Shown: piece after piece, positions 33,227 to 41,019 of the stretch
How positions within the stretch are numbered: position 1 is the stretch's first letter
Layout of the letters: each line of letters starts with the position of its first letter
Assembly: GCF_009735685.1 (NCBI RefSeq)
Contig: NZ_WHPN01000367.1
Span: 10,994 to 52,859 of the forward strand
Reading direction: 5' to 3'
DNA from: Streptomyces lycii
GTDB lineage: Bacteria > Actinomycetota > Actinomycetes > Streptomycetales > Streptomycetaceae
Length of the DNA: 41,866 nt
Position numbers and translations under genes: made by a program
Notes under the pieces: model-generated
The model's database searches: none
The model's input: the letters and a program-made list of their open reading frames with translations, nothing else
Told to the model about the DNA's origin: nothing

Positions 33227-34558
33227 GTGAGCGCTGTCGTACGCACGGTCCTGGTCACCGGCCCGGGCGGTTCCGGCCGGACCACCGCCGCGGCGGCCAC
33301 CGCGCTCACCGCGGCCCGCGAGGGACGGCGGACGCTGTTCCTGACCGCCGACCGGACCGGCGCCCCGGAAGCGGTCCTCGGTGTCGCCCTCCCGTCCCGG
33401 CCGGCAGGCCCGCCGCGGGACCCCGGACCCGCCTCGGCCGGGGCGGGGGCGGCGGAAGCCCCCTGGACCCCGCCGGTCCGGGTCGAGCGGAACCTCCGGG
33501 CCGCCCGCGCCGACTCCGGCGAGCGGCTGCGGGACGCCTTTCTCGGCCTCCAGCAGCGGGCCTCCTCGGGCCTGGACCTGCTCGGCGCCGCCCCGCTGGA
33601 ACGCGAGGAACTGACCCCGCTCCCCGGCGCCGCGGAACTCGCCCTGCTGCGGACGCTGAGCGCGCTCTACACCCTGCCGGCCGCCTCCGCGGCGGCCACC
33701 GGGTCCGGATCCGGGTCCGAGACGGTCACCGGGCCGGACGGGGACTGGGACCTCGTCGTACTCGACCTGCCGCCCGCGCAGGAGGCCCTGGCCCTGCTCG
33801 CGCTGCCGGAACAACTGCTGCGCTACCTCGACCGGCTGCTGCCGCCCGAGCGGCAGGCGGCCCGCGCGCTGCGGCCGCTGCTCGCGCAGCTCGCCGGGGT
33901 GCCGATGCCCGCCCGCTGGCTGTACGAGACGGCCGACCGGGCGCGGAGCGAACTCGCCGCCGCACAGGCCGTGGTCGGCGCGGAGTCCACCACGCTCCGG
34001 CTGGTCGCCGAACCGGGCCCGGCGGGTCGCGCGGCGCTGCGCCGGATCCGCCCCGCCGTCGCCCTCTACGGCCACCGGGTGGACGCGGTGCTCGCCGGCC
34101 GGACGCTGCCGACCGGCTCGGCCGACCCGTGGCTCGGGGCCGCGTCGGGGGAGCAGCAGGCCGCGCTCAAGGCCCTGCGGGAGGAGTGGTCCGGCACCGC
34201 TCCGCTGTACGAGCTGCCGCACCTGGGCCGCGCCCCCCGCGGGACGGCCGACCTGGCGGCCCTCGGGGCGCCCCCGGTGGCGGCGCCCGCCGGGAGCCGT
34301 CCGGGGCCGGCCGTGGCGGACCGGCGGGAGGCCGACGGCACGCTGGTGTGGCACATTCCGCTGCCCGCGGCCGAGCGCGGCGAGGTCGACCTGATCCGGC
34401 GCGGCGACGAACTCGTCGTCGCTGTCGGGCCGTTCCGCCGCATCCTGCCGCTGCCGTCCGCGCTGCGCCGCTGCACGGTCTCGGGCGCGGCACTGGCCGA
34501 CGGTGAGCTGCGGGTGCGCTTCACGCCCGACCCGGCGCTGTGGCCGAGGACGTCGTAA
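33227..34558 (+). CDS. ArsA/GET3-like ATPase with altered Walker A
   Basis: A 443-residue P-loop protein like Rv2184c of M. tuberculosis. The N-terminal phosphate loop reads GPGGSGRTT at residues 12-20: arginine R18 replaces the invariant Walker A lysine, and the deviant-Walker signature lysine (KGG) is also missing. A Walker B-like WDLVVLDLPPAQEA follows at about 175-188. The C-terminal ~70 residues (VWHIPLPAAERGEVDLIRR...) form the HSP20-like domain seen in ArsA-related proteins. GTG 33227 follows the SRPBCC stop codon at once. ArsA/GET3 proteins move metalloids or tail-anchored proteins, but here catalysis may be weak or absent. The partner SRPBCC protein suggests a role with a hydrophobic cargo; this is inference. 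Confidence 0.85.
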   Translation: MSAVVRTVLVTGPGGSGRTTAAAATALTAAREGRRTLFLTADRTGAPEAVLGVALPSRPAGPPRDPGPASAGAGAAEAPWTPPVRVERNLRAARADSGERLRDAFLGLQQRASSGLDLLGAAPLEREELTPLPGAAELALLRTLSALYTLPAASAAATGSGSGSETVTGPDGDWDLVVLDLPPAQEALALLALPEQLLRYLDRLLPPERQAARALRPLLAQLAGVPMPARWLYETADRARSELAAAQAVVGAESTTLRLVAEPGPAGRAALRRIRPAVALYGHRVDAVLAGRTLPTGSADPWLGAASGEQQAALKALREEWSGTAPLYELPHLGRAPRGTADLAALGAPPVAAPAGSRPGPAVADRREADGTLVWHIPLPAAERGEVDLIRRGDELVVAVGPFRRILPLPSALRRCTVSGAALADGELRVRFTPDPALWPRTS

Positions 34559-34710
34559 CGGCGGACCGGAGGTTGCGGACCGGGCGGCTGGGGCCGGGCA
34601 GCTGAGAGCTGGACGGCGGGGGCGGCGGGGCGGACGACCGTGGGCCGGACCGGACGACCGTGGACTGGACCGGACCGGACCGGTCGGGGCGGGCCGGACG
34701 GTGGTGGACT

Positions 34711-34743
34711 TCACCGAACTGGACCGAACTGGACCGAACTGGA
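34711..34743. repeat. 10-bp tandem repeat GGACCGAACT
   Basis: Three head-to-tail copies of a 10-bp unit, merging on the right into GGACC-GGACC-GGACC repeats. Confidence 0.9.
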
Positions 34744-34874
34744 CCGGACCGGACCGGACCGGGCGGCGGCGGTCGGACGACCGTGGACCGGACCGGACTG
34801 GACGGCCGCGGGCCGGACGGCGGTGGACTCGACGACCGTGGACCGGATGGCGGCGGGCCGTACGGCCGAAGGCC

Positions 34875-34937
34875 CGACGACGACAGACGACGACAGACGA
34901 CGACAGACGACGACAGACGACGACAGACGACGACAGG
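34875..34937. repeat. 10-bp tandem repeat CGACGACAGA
   Basis: About six perfect head-to-tail copies of a 10-bp unit. The period is about one turn of the helix and is not a multiple of three. Confidence 0.95.
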
Positions 34938-35158
34938 CTTGACGAACTCGGTCCGGACGGCCTCGTGCGGACGGTTCAGTCCGGACGGCTCTGTCCGGAC
35001 GGCCCGGCCGGGACGGCCGCGGGCCCGGTGGCCGGGGATCGCGCGGTGCCCGGCCCGTGGCCGCAGCGGTCTGAACGCCGGGCGCCCGTTCGGGTAACGT
35101 CGGAACCGGGGGCGTCTGCCGAGGCGCTTCCGCCATGATCTCGCCGCAGGAGTCCGCC

Positions 35159-35668
35159 ATGAGCGATCCCACCGAGCGCCCCGCCGCCGACCGCGCCGGA
35201 GCACCCGCCGCAACCGACGCCGACGCCTGGGCCACGGCCTGTGCCGAGGACTTGGCCGCGGAGCGGGCCCGCCGTCGTGAGCGGTACGGTGTGCCGCCCG
35301 GCAGCGCCGCCGAGGAACTGCGCAGGCTCGCCGGCGCCGTCACCGACAAGCTCGCCTCGCTCCAGGGTCCGCTGGCCGGCATGGCGGCGCAGGGCGCCGT
35401 GCAGCAGTTCGTGAACCGGGCGCGGGCCGCCGTCGAGCCGGTCGTCGAGCGCAACCCGGACGTCTTCGACCACCTGGCAGCCGCCGGATCCGAGCTGCTG
35501 GCCGCCTACCGTTCGGCCGTCGAGAGCCGCGAGCGCGACTGGACGCGAGGCGCCAACTCCCCGGGCGGTGACGCCGGGAAGAGTGGTCCCGCGAGCGACT
35601 CCGGTGACAAGAAACGAACCGATGGGCCCGAGGGTTGTTCGGGAAGTGAACACATCGACCTCGACTGA
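35159..35668 (+). CDS. DUF5304-like hypothetical protein
   Basis: A 169-residue soluble protein with a polar, charged composition: Ala/Asp-rich N-terminus, a helical core (about 30-120) and a disordered acidic tail ending EHIDLD. AGGAG lies seven bases before ATG 35159. It is directly upstream of glucokinase, 56 bases away, an arrangement I recall from the S. coelicolor glkA locus. No catalytic motif is visible. The DUF assignment is from memory of the locus. Confidence 0.75.
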   Translation: MSDPTERPAADRAGAPAATDADAWATACAEDLAAERARRRERYGVPPGSAAEELRRLAGAVTDKLASLQGPLAGMAAQGAVQQFVNRARAAVEPVVERNPDVFDHLAAAGSELLAAYRSAVESRERDWTRGANSPGGDAGKSGPASDSGDKKRTDGPEGCSGSEHIDLD

Positions 35669-35724
35669 CCACCCCTCGGGTACGGTTGGTCGCAGCGGGG
35701 ATCGACCGGACAACTGAGGGACAC

Positions 35725-36666
35725 ATGGGACTCACCATCGGCGTCGACATCGGCGGCACCAAGATCGCGGCTGGCGTGGTTGACGAAGAGGGCTCGATTC
35801 TCGAGACGTGCAAGGTGCCGACGCCTCCGACCCCTGAAGGCGTCGTGGACGCCATCGCGGAAGCGGTCCGCACCGTCAGCACCGACCACTCCGTCGAGGC
35901 GGTCGGCATCGGAGCCGCGGGCTATGTGGACGACAAGCGCGCCACCGTGCTGTTCGCCCCCAACATCAACTGGCGGCACGAGGCGCTCAAGGACAAGGTC
36001 GAACAGCGCGTCGGTCTCCCCGTCGTCGTGGAGAACGACGCCAACGCCGCCGCCTGGGGCGAGTACAAGTTCGGTGCGGGCGCCGGCCACGAGGACGTCA
36101 TCTGCATCACCCTCGGCACCGGCCTCGGCGGCGGCATCATCATCGGCAACAAGCTGCGGCGCGGCCGCTTCGGCGTCGCGGGCGAGTTCGGGCACATCCG
36201 GGTCGTCCCGGACGGCCTGCTGTGCGGCTGCGGCAGCCAGGGCTGCTGGGAGCAGTACGCCTCCGGGCGCGCCCTCGTGCGGTACGCGAGACAGCGGGCC
36301 GTGGCGACGCCGGAGAACGCCCAGATCCTGCTCGGCCTCGGTGACGGCACCCCGGAGGCCATCGAGGGCAAGCACGTCAGCCAGGCCGCCCGGCAGGGCG
36401 ACAAGGTCGCCGTCGACTCCTTCCGCGAGCTGGCCCGCTGGGCCGGTTCGGGCCTCGCCGATCTGGCCTCGCTGTTCGACCCGTCGGCGTTCATCATCGG
36501 CGGCGGTGTCTCGGACGAGGGGGACCTCGTCCTCGACCCGATCCGGAAGTCCTTCCGCCGCTGGCTCGTCGGCAGCCAGTGGCGGCCGCACGCCCAGGTG
36601 CTCGCCGCTCAGCTGGGCGGCAAGGCCGGACTGGTCGGCGCGGCGGACCTGGCCCGCCAGGGCTGA
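35725..36666 (+). CDS. glkA: ROK family glucokinase
   Basis: A 313-residue cytoplasmic glucokinase that makes glucose-6-phosphate with ATP. Motifs are the phosphate loop DIGGTK (residues ~8-13), VENDANAAAWGE (catalytic Asp) and the ROK zinc signature CGCGSQGCWEQYASG. It matches Streptomyces GlkA, which is also the mediator of glucose repression in that genus. ATG 35725 has GAGGG five bases upstream, and TACGGT at 35681-35686 is a -10-like box. It is downstream of the DUF5304-like gene. Confidence 0.96.
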   Translation: MGLTIGVDIGGTKIAAGVVDEEGSILETCKVPTPPTPEGVVDAIAEAVRTVSTDHSVEAVGIGAAGYVDDKRATVLFAPNINWRHEALKDKVEQRVGLPVVVENDANAAAWGEYKFGAGAGHEDVICITLGTGLGGGIIIGNKLRRGRFGVAGEFGHIRVVPDGLLCGCGSQGCWEQYASGRALVRYARQRAVATPENAQILLGLGDGTPEAIEGKHVSQAARQGDKVAVDSFRELARWAGSGLADLASLFDPSAFIIGGGVSDEGDLVLDPIRKSFRRWLVGSQWRPHAQVLAAQLGGKAGLVGAADLARQG

Positions 36667-36807
36667 CCCCGGACGGCATCCCGCGACGCCCGGCCTCCCC
36701 GCCGCCACCCGTGTGCGGGGGACCGGCGGCGTCCGGCGGGAGGGACCCGGGCCCGCCGGGGCGGGCGACGGACGGACGAAGGCGCGAGTGGAAGGTGTCG
36801 GCGGACG

Positions 36808-37680
36808 ATGGCGGAGACATCCCGGCCGGCTCCCGGGGCGGCTGACCGGGGAGCGGCGGAGACTTACCGGCGGGCTTCCGGAAGCGCCGAGCCGGCCGGC
36901 GGCACGGCTCCGGCCGGGCTGCCCGCCTCCCGTACCGAGGCGGACGGCTCCGCCGTCGTCCGGGTCCTCAGCTACAACGTCCGTTCCCTGCGCGACGACG
37001 AGGCGGCGCTGGCCCGCGTCGTCCGGGCCTGTGCCCCGGACCTCGCGCTGATCCAGGAGGCGCCGCGGTTCTTCCGCTGGCGCAAGGCCGCGGCCCGGCT
37101 CGCCCGCGCCTCCGGGCTGGTGTACGTCACCGGCGGCGCCACCGCCACCGGCCCGCTGATCCTCTCCTCGCTCCGGGTGCGGGTCGAACGGACCGAGGAC
37201 GTCCTGCTGCCGCACACTCCGGGTCTGCACCGGCGCGGCCTCGCGACCGCGGTCGTACGGGTCGGCGGTGCGCGCCTGGCGGTGGTCAGCTGTCATCTGA
37301 GCCTGGCGGCCGCGGAGCGCTACGCGCAGGCGGGCCTGCTGCTGGAGCGGCTGGACCGGGTCCGGTCACAGGTGCCGCACGCGGTCGTGGGCGGCGATCT
37401 CAACGAGCGGCCCGGCGGACGGGCCTTCCGCAGGCTCACCGGAGAACTCCGCGACGCCTGGGCGGCCACGCCCTGGGGAGGCGAGCACACCTCCACACCG
37501 GGGGACCCGCACCAGCGCATCGACGCGATCCTCACCACGGACGGCATCGAGGTCCTGGGGTGCGGGGTGCCCGCCGGGCTCCCGGGCGTGACGGACGCGG
37601 ACCTCCGGGCGGCCACCGACCATCTGCCGGTCCTGGCCGCCCTGCGGATCCCGGCAGCGGACCCCGGACCCGGCCGGTAG
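36808..37680 (+). CDS. Endonuclease/exonuclease/phosphatase (EEP) family protein
   Basis: A 290-residue protein. A disordered N-terminus (~50 residues) is followed by the EEP fold: SYNVRS near residue 56, QEAP near 80, VVGGDLNERPGG near 195, HQRIDAIL near 238 and a final TDHLPVLA. These contain the Asn, Glu, Asp-Asn and Asp-His residues of the metal site. It could act on phosphodiesters of nucleic acid or inositol lipid; I cannot tell which. ATG 36808 has no strong ribosome site. No clear signal peptide. Confidence 0.85.
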   Translation: MAETSRPAPGAADRGAAETYRRASGSAEPAGGTAPAGLPASRTEADGSAVVRVLSYNVRSLRDDEAALARVVRACAPDLALIQEAPRFFRWRKAAARLARASGLVYVTGGATATGPLILSSLRVRVERTEDVLLPHTPGLHRRGLATAVVRVGGARLAVVSCHLSLAAAERYAQAGLLLERLDRVRSQVPHAVVGGDLNERPGGRAFRRLTGELRDAWAATPWGGEHTSTPGDPHQRIDAILTTDGIEVLGCGVPAGLPGVTDADLRAATDHLPVLAALRIPAADPGPGR

Positions 37681-37978
37681 CGGGACCGCCCGGGGCGAAG
37701 GGACCGGGCGTACTGGTGGCGAGCGTACTGGTGGGTGAGCGCCTGTGACTGAGCGCTTCAGCCCGCCGGTGAACGGCCGGGTCGACGGAGCCGAGTGCCG
37801 TCGATTTCCACAGATGGCGATTCGCGCAGACCCGGTGACGGGGACGTCCCGGCCGGGAGGGGCCCCGGCTCGCGCGCCGTCGCCCGGACCGCGCACCACA
37901 GGCGCCCCGTCCCGAAGCGCCCGCCCCGGAGCAAGGGAATCCGCCCCGGAGCACGAACGGGAAGGGGGCCGTCGCTGA
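37681..37978. other. Intergenic region between convergent genes
   Basis: 298 bases with no supported gene. It has two copies of GCGTACTGGTGG near 37707-37735 and a direct repeat CCGCCCCGGAGCA near 37921 and 37941. Confidence 0.65.
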
Positions 37979-39103
37979 TCAGACCACCGCGCCGCGGCCC
38001 GGGTCGTCGTACTCGTCGTCGTCGTCCTCCCGCATCCGGGCGACCAGCGTCGCGAAGCCGCCCAGGAAGCCGCCGACGCCGAGCGTCGCGATCCACCAGG
38101 TGATCGGCTCCTGGGCCAGCACCATGACGAGCAGCAGCAGCGGCCCGCCCAGCACCGCCAGCCACGCGAACTTCGTCGTGGGGTCGGCCGAGGGAAGCGG
38201 CGGCGGCTCGGGAGGTACGAAGTGGTCCTCGTCGTCCTCGGCGGCGTTCGCCGGGGGCGGCTCGCTGGGGACCCAGTCCCGCGGGCCCGTCCCCGCGGGG
38301 AAGATGACGCTGGAGCCCAGCGGACGGCGGCCCGCGGGACCCGCGCCGTCCGCCGCACCGGGCTCCCGGCCGTCGCCGGACGCGTCGCCGCTGCCGCCGG
38401 CGTTGTTGGTGCCCTGGTCCGCGGGGGCGCTCGTGGCGCCGGGGCTGCGGTCCGCCGACCCGCCGCCGCCGAGCGACGGCTTGAGCGGCTTGTACGTCTT
38501 GTCGGACGCCTCGGGGCCCGTGGCGGCGGGCCCGGGGGAATTCCCGGACGGGTCGGCGCCCGACCCTGCTCCGTCCGAACCGCCACCGGAAACCGCGCCG
38601 CTGTCGGAATCCGTGTCGCCACCGGAAACCGCGCCGCCGCCCCGTGCCGCGCCGCCGGCATCCGGACCTCGGGTGCCGCCCGGCTCCGCAGCCGCTGCCG
38701 CGCCCGGACCCTCACCCGCGCCTGCGCCCGTGTCCGCCCCGGAGCCCGTGGCGGGGCCCCGGGCCGTACCCGCGTCCGCACCCGAGTCGCCGGGCCGCGA
38801 GCCGCCGCTCCCCGAGTCCTCGGCCGCCCCCGGGCCGGAGGCCCTGCCCGAGCCGGACCTCGGACCCGAGCCCGTCCCCGAGCCCGAGTCCGTCCCCGAG
38901 CCGGAGCCCGAGTCCGCTTCCGGATCCGCTTCCGAGCCCTTGCCCGGGTCCCGGCCGGATTTCGCGCTCCCGCCGCCCGTGTCCTCGCCCGGGAAGACCG
39001 GCTCCTCGCCGTAGCCCGCGACGATCGCCGCCCACGCGGCCTCCTCGTCGAACGGCTCCGGGCTCTCCCCGTCGCGCCCCGCCCCGGCGTTCCGCTCAGC
39101 CAC
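37979..39103 (-). CDS. Acidic low-complexity protein with C-terminal membrane segments
   Basis: A 374-residue protein. The first ~35 residues are a folded acidic motif (EPFDEEAAWAAIVAGYGEE), then ~250 residues of disordered Gly/Ser/Asp/Pro/Glu sequence with SGSGTDSGSG-type repeats, then two membrane helices (about 308-330 and 335-355) and an Asp-rich tail (REDDDDEYDD). It overlaps the upstream alpha/beta hydrolase gene by eight bases (GTGGCTGA), so the two are translationally coupled. GTG 39103 was chosen by this overlap and an AAGGA site. The function is unknown. Confidence 0.82.
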   Translation of the reverse strand: MAERNAGAGRDGESPEPFDEEAAWAAIVAGYGEEPVFPGEDTGGGSAKSGRDPGKGSEADPEADSGSGSGTDSGSGTGSGPRSGSGRASGPGAAEDSGSGGSRPGDSGADAGTARGPATGSGADTGAGAGEGPGAAAAAEPGGTRGPDAGGAARGGGAVSGGDTDSDSGAVSGGGSDGAGSGADPSGNSPGPAATGPEASDKTYKPLKPSLGGGGSADRSPGATSAPADQGTNNAGGSGDASGDGREPGAADGAGPAGRRPLGSSVIFPAGTGPRDWVPSEPPPANAAEDDEDHFVPPEPPPLPSADPTTKFAWLAVLGGPLLLLVMVLAQEPITWWIATLGVGGFLGGFATLVARMREDDDDEYDDPGRGAVV

Positions 39104-39878
39104 CCGTCGTCGTTCCTTCCCGGTCGGCGGCGCTCGGCGCGAGCCGGCCGATGAACGCGTACGAGTCCGCGAAGATCCGCTCGGCGTCGTGGTCCAGGGT
39201 CGCCACGTGATAGCTGCGCTCCAGCCACGTCTCGGTGACGTCGGTGGAGGAGATCCGGTCGAGGATGCGGGCCGAGTCGGCGGGCGGCACGACATGGTCG
39301 CGACGGCTGTGCATCAGCAGCACCGGCCGGGTGACCCGCGGCAGCTCCGCGTCGACGATCCGGAACAACTGGCGCACGGCGTGCGCCCCGTGCAGCGGGA
39401 CCCGGTCGTAGGCCGCCTCCTGGGTGCCCTCCTTGGCGATGTCGCTCGCCAGCCCCTTGGTGGTGCGGACCAGATGGCGGGCGACGGGAAGGGCGTACGC
39501 CGACAGGCCGTGCACCTTGTTCGCCGGATTGACGAGGACGAGTCCGGAGACCGCGTCGCCGTGCCGGGCGGCGAGGCGCAGCGCGAGCGCCCCGCCCATG
39601 GAGAGACCGCAGACGAAGACCTGCCGGCAGCGGGCCGAGAGCTGCCGGAACTCGCGGTCCACCTCGGCGTACCAGTCCTGCCAGCCGGTGAGCTGCATGT
39701 CCTCCCAGCGCGTGCCGTGCCCCGGCAGCAGCGGCAGCGAGACGGTCAGGCCGCGCTCGGCGAGGTGGTCCGCCCAGGGGCGCAGGGACTGCGGGGAGCC
39801 GGTGAAACCGTGACAGAGGAGGACGCCGACCTCGCCGCCCTCGTGGCGGAAAGGCTCGGCTCCGGGGAGGAGCTGCAC
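39096..39878 (-). CDS. Alpha/beta hydrolase (carboxylesterase/lipase type)
   Basis: A 260-residue serine hydrolase. LLCHGFTGSPQSL supplies the oxyanion hole near residue 20, the nucleophile S93 is in GLSMGG, an Asp lies in SRRDHVV and the catalytic His in SYHVATLDHD. The pattern matches the Est30/monoacylglycerol lipase-like carboxylesterases. GTG 39878 has AGGAG six bases upstream. It is coupled to the downstream membrane protein gene and divergent from the acyltransferase, so a lipid-related substrate is plausible. Confidence 0.9.
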   Translation of the reverse strand: MQLLPGAEPFRHEGGEVGVLLCHGFTGSPQSLRPWADHLAERGLTVSLPLLPGHGTRWEDMQLTGWQDWYAEVDREFRQLSARCRQVFVCGLSMGGALALRLAARHGDAVSGLVLVNPANKVHGLSAYALPVARHLVRTTKGLASDIAKEGTQEAAYDRVPLHGAHAVRQLFRIVDAELPRVTRPVLLMHSRRDHVVPPADSARILDRISSTDVTETWLERSYHVATLDHDAERIFADSYAFIGRLAPSAADREGTTTGG

Positions 39879-40127
39879 CGGGGACTCCTGTTCGTCGGTC
39901 CCGCGAGTCGTCGCGGAGGGGTCGGGGTGTTCGCGCCGGTCCGCCGGCGTCCGGGACCGGTCCGGACCCGGGGCCGGGAGCGAGCGTACGGCTGCGGCGC
40001 GGAGCGTACTTCACCGTACGCGACGGCGCCGACACCGGGTAGATCCCCCGGGGCCCCGCGCCGCCCGCACCGTCCGGCCGCGGGGCGGCAGGCTAAAGTC
40101 GGTGGCCGGAACACAGGAGGTCCTCGG

Positions 40128-40973
40128 TTGCTTTACGGCGCAATGAAGCTGTCCATCGGCGGGACGCTGAAGCTCGCCTTCCGCCCGTGGGCGGAGGGCC
40201 TGGAGAACATCCCGGAGTCCGGCCCGGCGATCCTCGCGAGCAACCATCTCTCCTTCTCGGACTCGTTCTTCTTCCCCGCGATGCTGGACCGGAAGGTCAC
40301 CTTCATCGCGAAGGCGGAGTACTTCAACTCCCCGGGGGTGAAGGGCAGGCTCACCGCCGCGTTCTTCAAGGGTGTCGGGCAGCTGCCGGTGGACCGCTCC
40401 GGCGGCCGGGGCGCGGGCGAGGCGGCCATCAGGAGCGGCATCGAGGTGATCCGGCGCGGCGAGCTGTTCGGGATCTACCCCGAGGGCACCCGCTCGCCGG
40501 ACGGCCGTCTCTACCGCGGCAAGCCCGGCGGCCTGGCCCGGATCGCGCTGGCCACCGGGGCGCCGGTGATCCCCGTCGCGATGATCGACACCGAGAAGAT
40601 CCAGCCGCCCGGCAAGGTGCTGCCGAAGCTGATGCGGCCCGGCATGCGGATCGGCAAACCGCTCGACTTCAGCCGCTATCACGGCATGGACGGCGACCGG
40701 TTCATCCTGCGTTCGGTGACCGACGAGGTCATGTACGAGATCATGAAGCTGTCAGGCCAGGAGTACGTCGACATCTACGCGACCGTCGCCAAGCGGCAGA
40801 TCGCGGACGAGGCCAAGCGGCGCGCCGAGGAGGAGAAGGCGGCGAAGCAGGAGCAGGCACAGCGGGCACGGAAGGCCGGGCAGCCACAGCAGTCCGGCCG
40901 GCCGGACCGGGCCGTGGAGCCGAAGCAGGCCGGGGAGTCGGACAGGGCCGGGGAGTCGGACAAGGCCGGATAG
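40128..40973 (+). CDS. 1-acyl-glycerol-3-phosphate acyltransferase (PlsC-type)
   Basis: A 281-residue membrane-associated acyltransferase of phospholipid synthesis. Motif I is NHLSFSD with H40 and D45; motif III is YPEGTRS with E119. TTG 40128 is the start because AGGAGG lies seven bases upstream, while the next ATG (40143) is too far from it. TAAAGT at 40094-40099 is a -10-like box. The last ~60 residues are a charged Lys/Glu/Arg coiled-coil-like tail with Gln- and Asp-rich repeats, unlike typical PlsC. The likely reaction is acylation of lysophosphatidic acid; Rv2182c is the corresponding M. tuberculosis neighbour. Confidence 0.9.
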   Translation: MLYGAMKLSIGGTLKLAFRPWAEGLENIPESGPAILASNHLSFSDSFFFPAMLDRKVTFIAKAEYFNSPGVKGRLTAAFFKGVGQLPVDRSGGRGAGEAAIRSGIEVIRRGELFGIYPEGTRSPDGRLYRGKPGGLARIALATGAPVIPVAMIDTEKIQPPGKVLPKLMRPGMRIGKPLDFSRYHGMDGDRFILRSVTDEVMYEIMKLSGQEYVDIYATVAKRQIADEAKRRAEEEKAAKQEQAQRARKAGQPQQSGRPDRAVEPKQAGESDRAGESDKAG

Positions 40974-41019
40974 GGCCGGTCCCGGATCGCCGCGGCGGTC
41001 CGGGCGAGGGGTGGGGGTC

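Larger units (their letters stand above)
34559..35158. other. Gene-free interval made largely of tandem repeats
   Basis: About 600 bases between the ATPase gene and the DUF5304-like gene. It contains GGACCG-rich irregular repeats (34640-34870), a 10-bp GGACCGAACT repeat and a 10-bp CGACGACAGA repeat. ORFs in all frames arise from the repeats. A -10-like TAACGT at 35095-35100 precedes the next gene. Confidence 0.8.

Noticed and set aside
34503..35138. Overlapping ORFs in several frames in the repeat-rich interval
   Set aside because: The repeats lack stop codons in any frame, so open frames are expected; no ribosome site or domain.
40143..40145. ATG as the start of the acyltransferase
   Set aside because: The AGGAGG site is 22 bases away, while TTG 40128 is seven bases from it.
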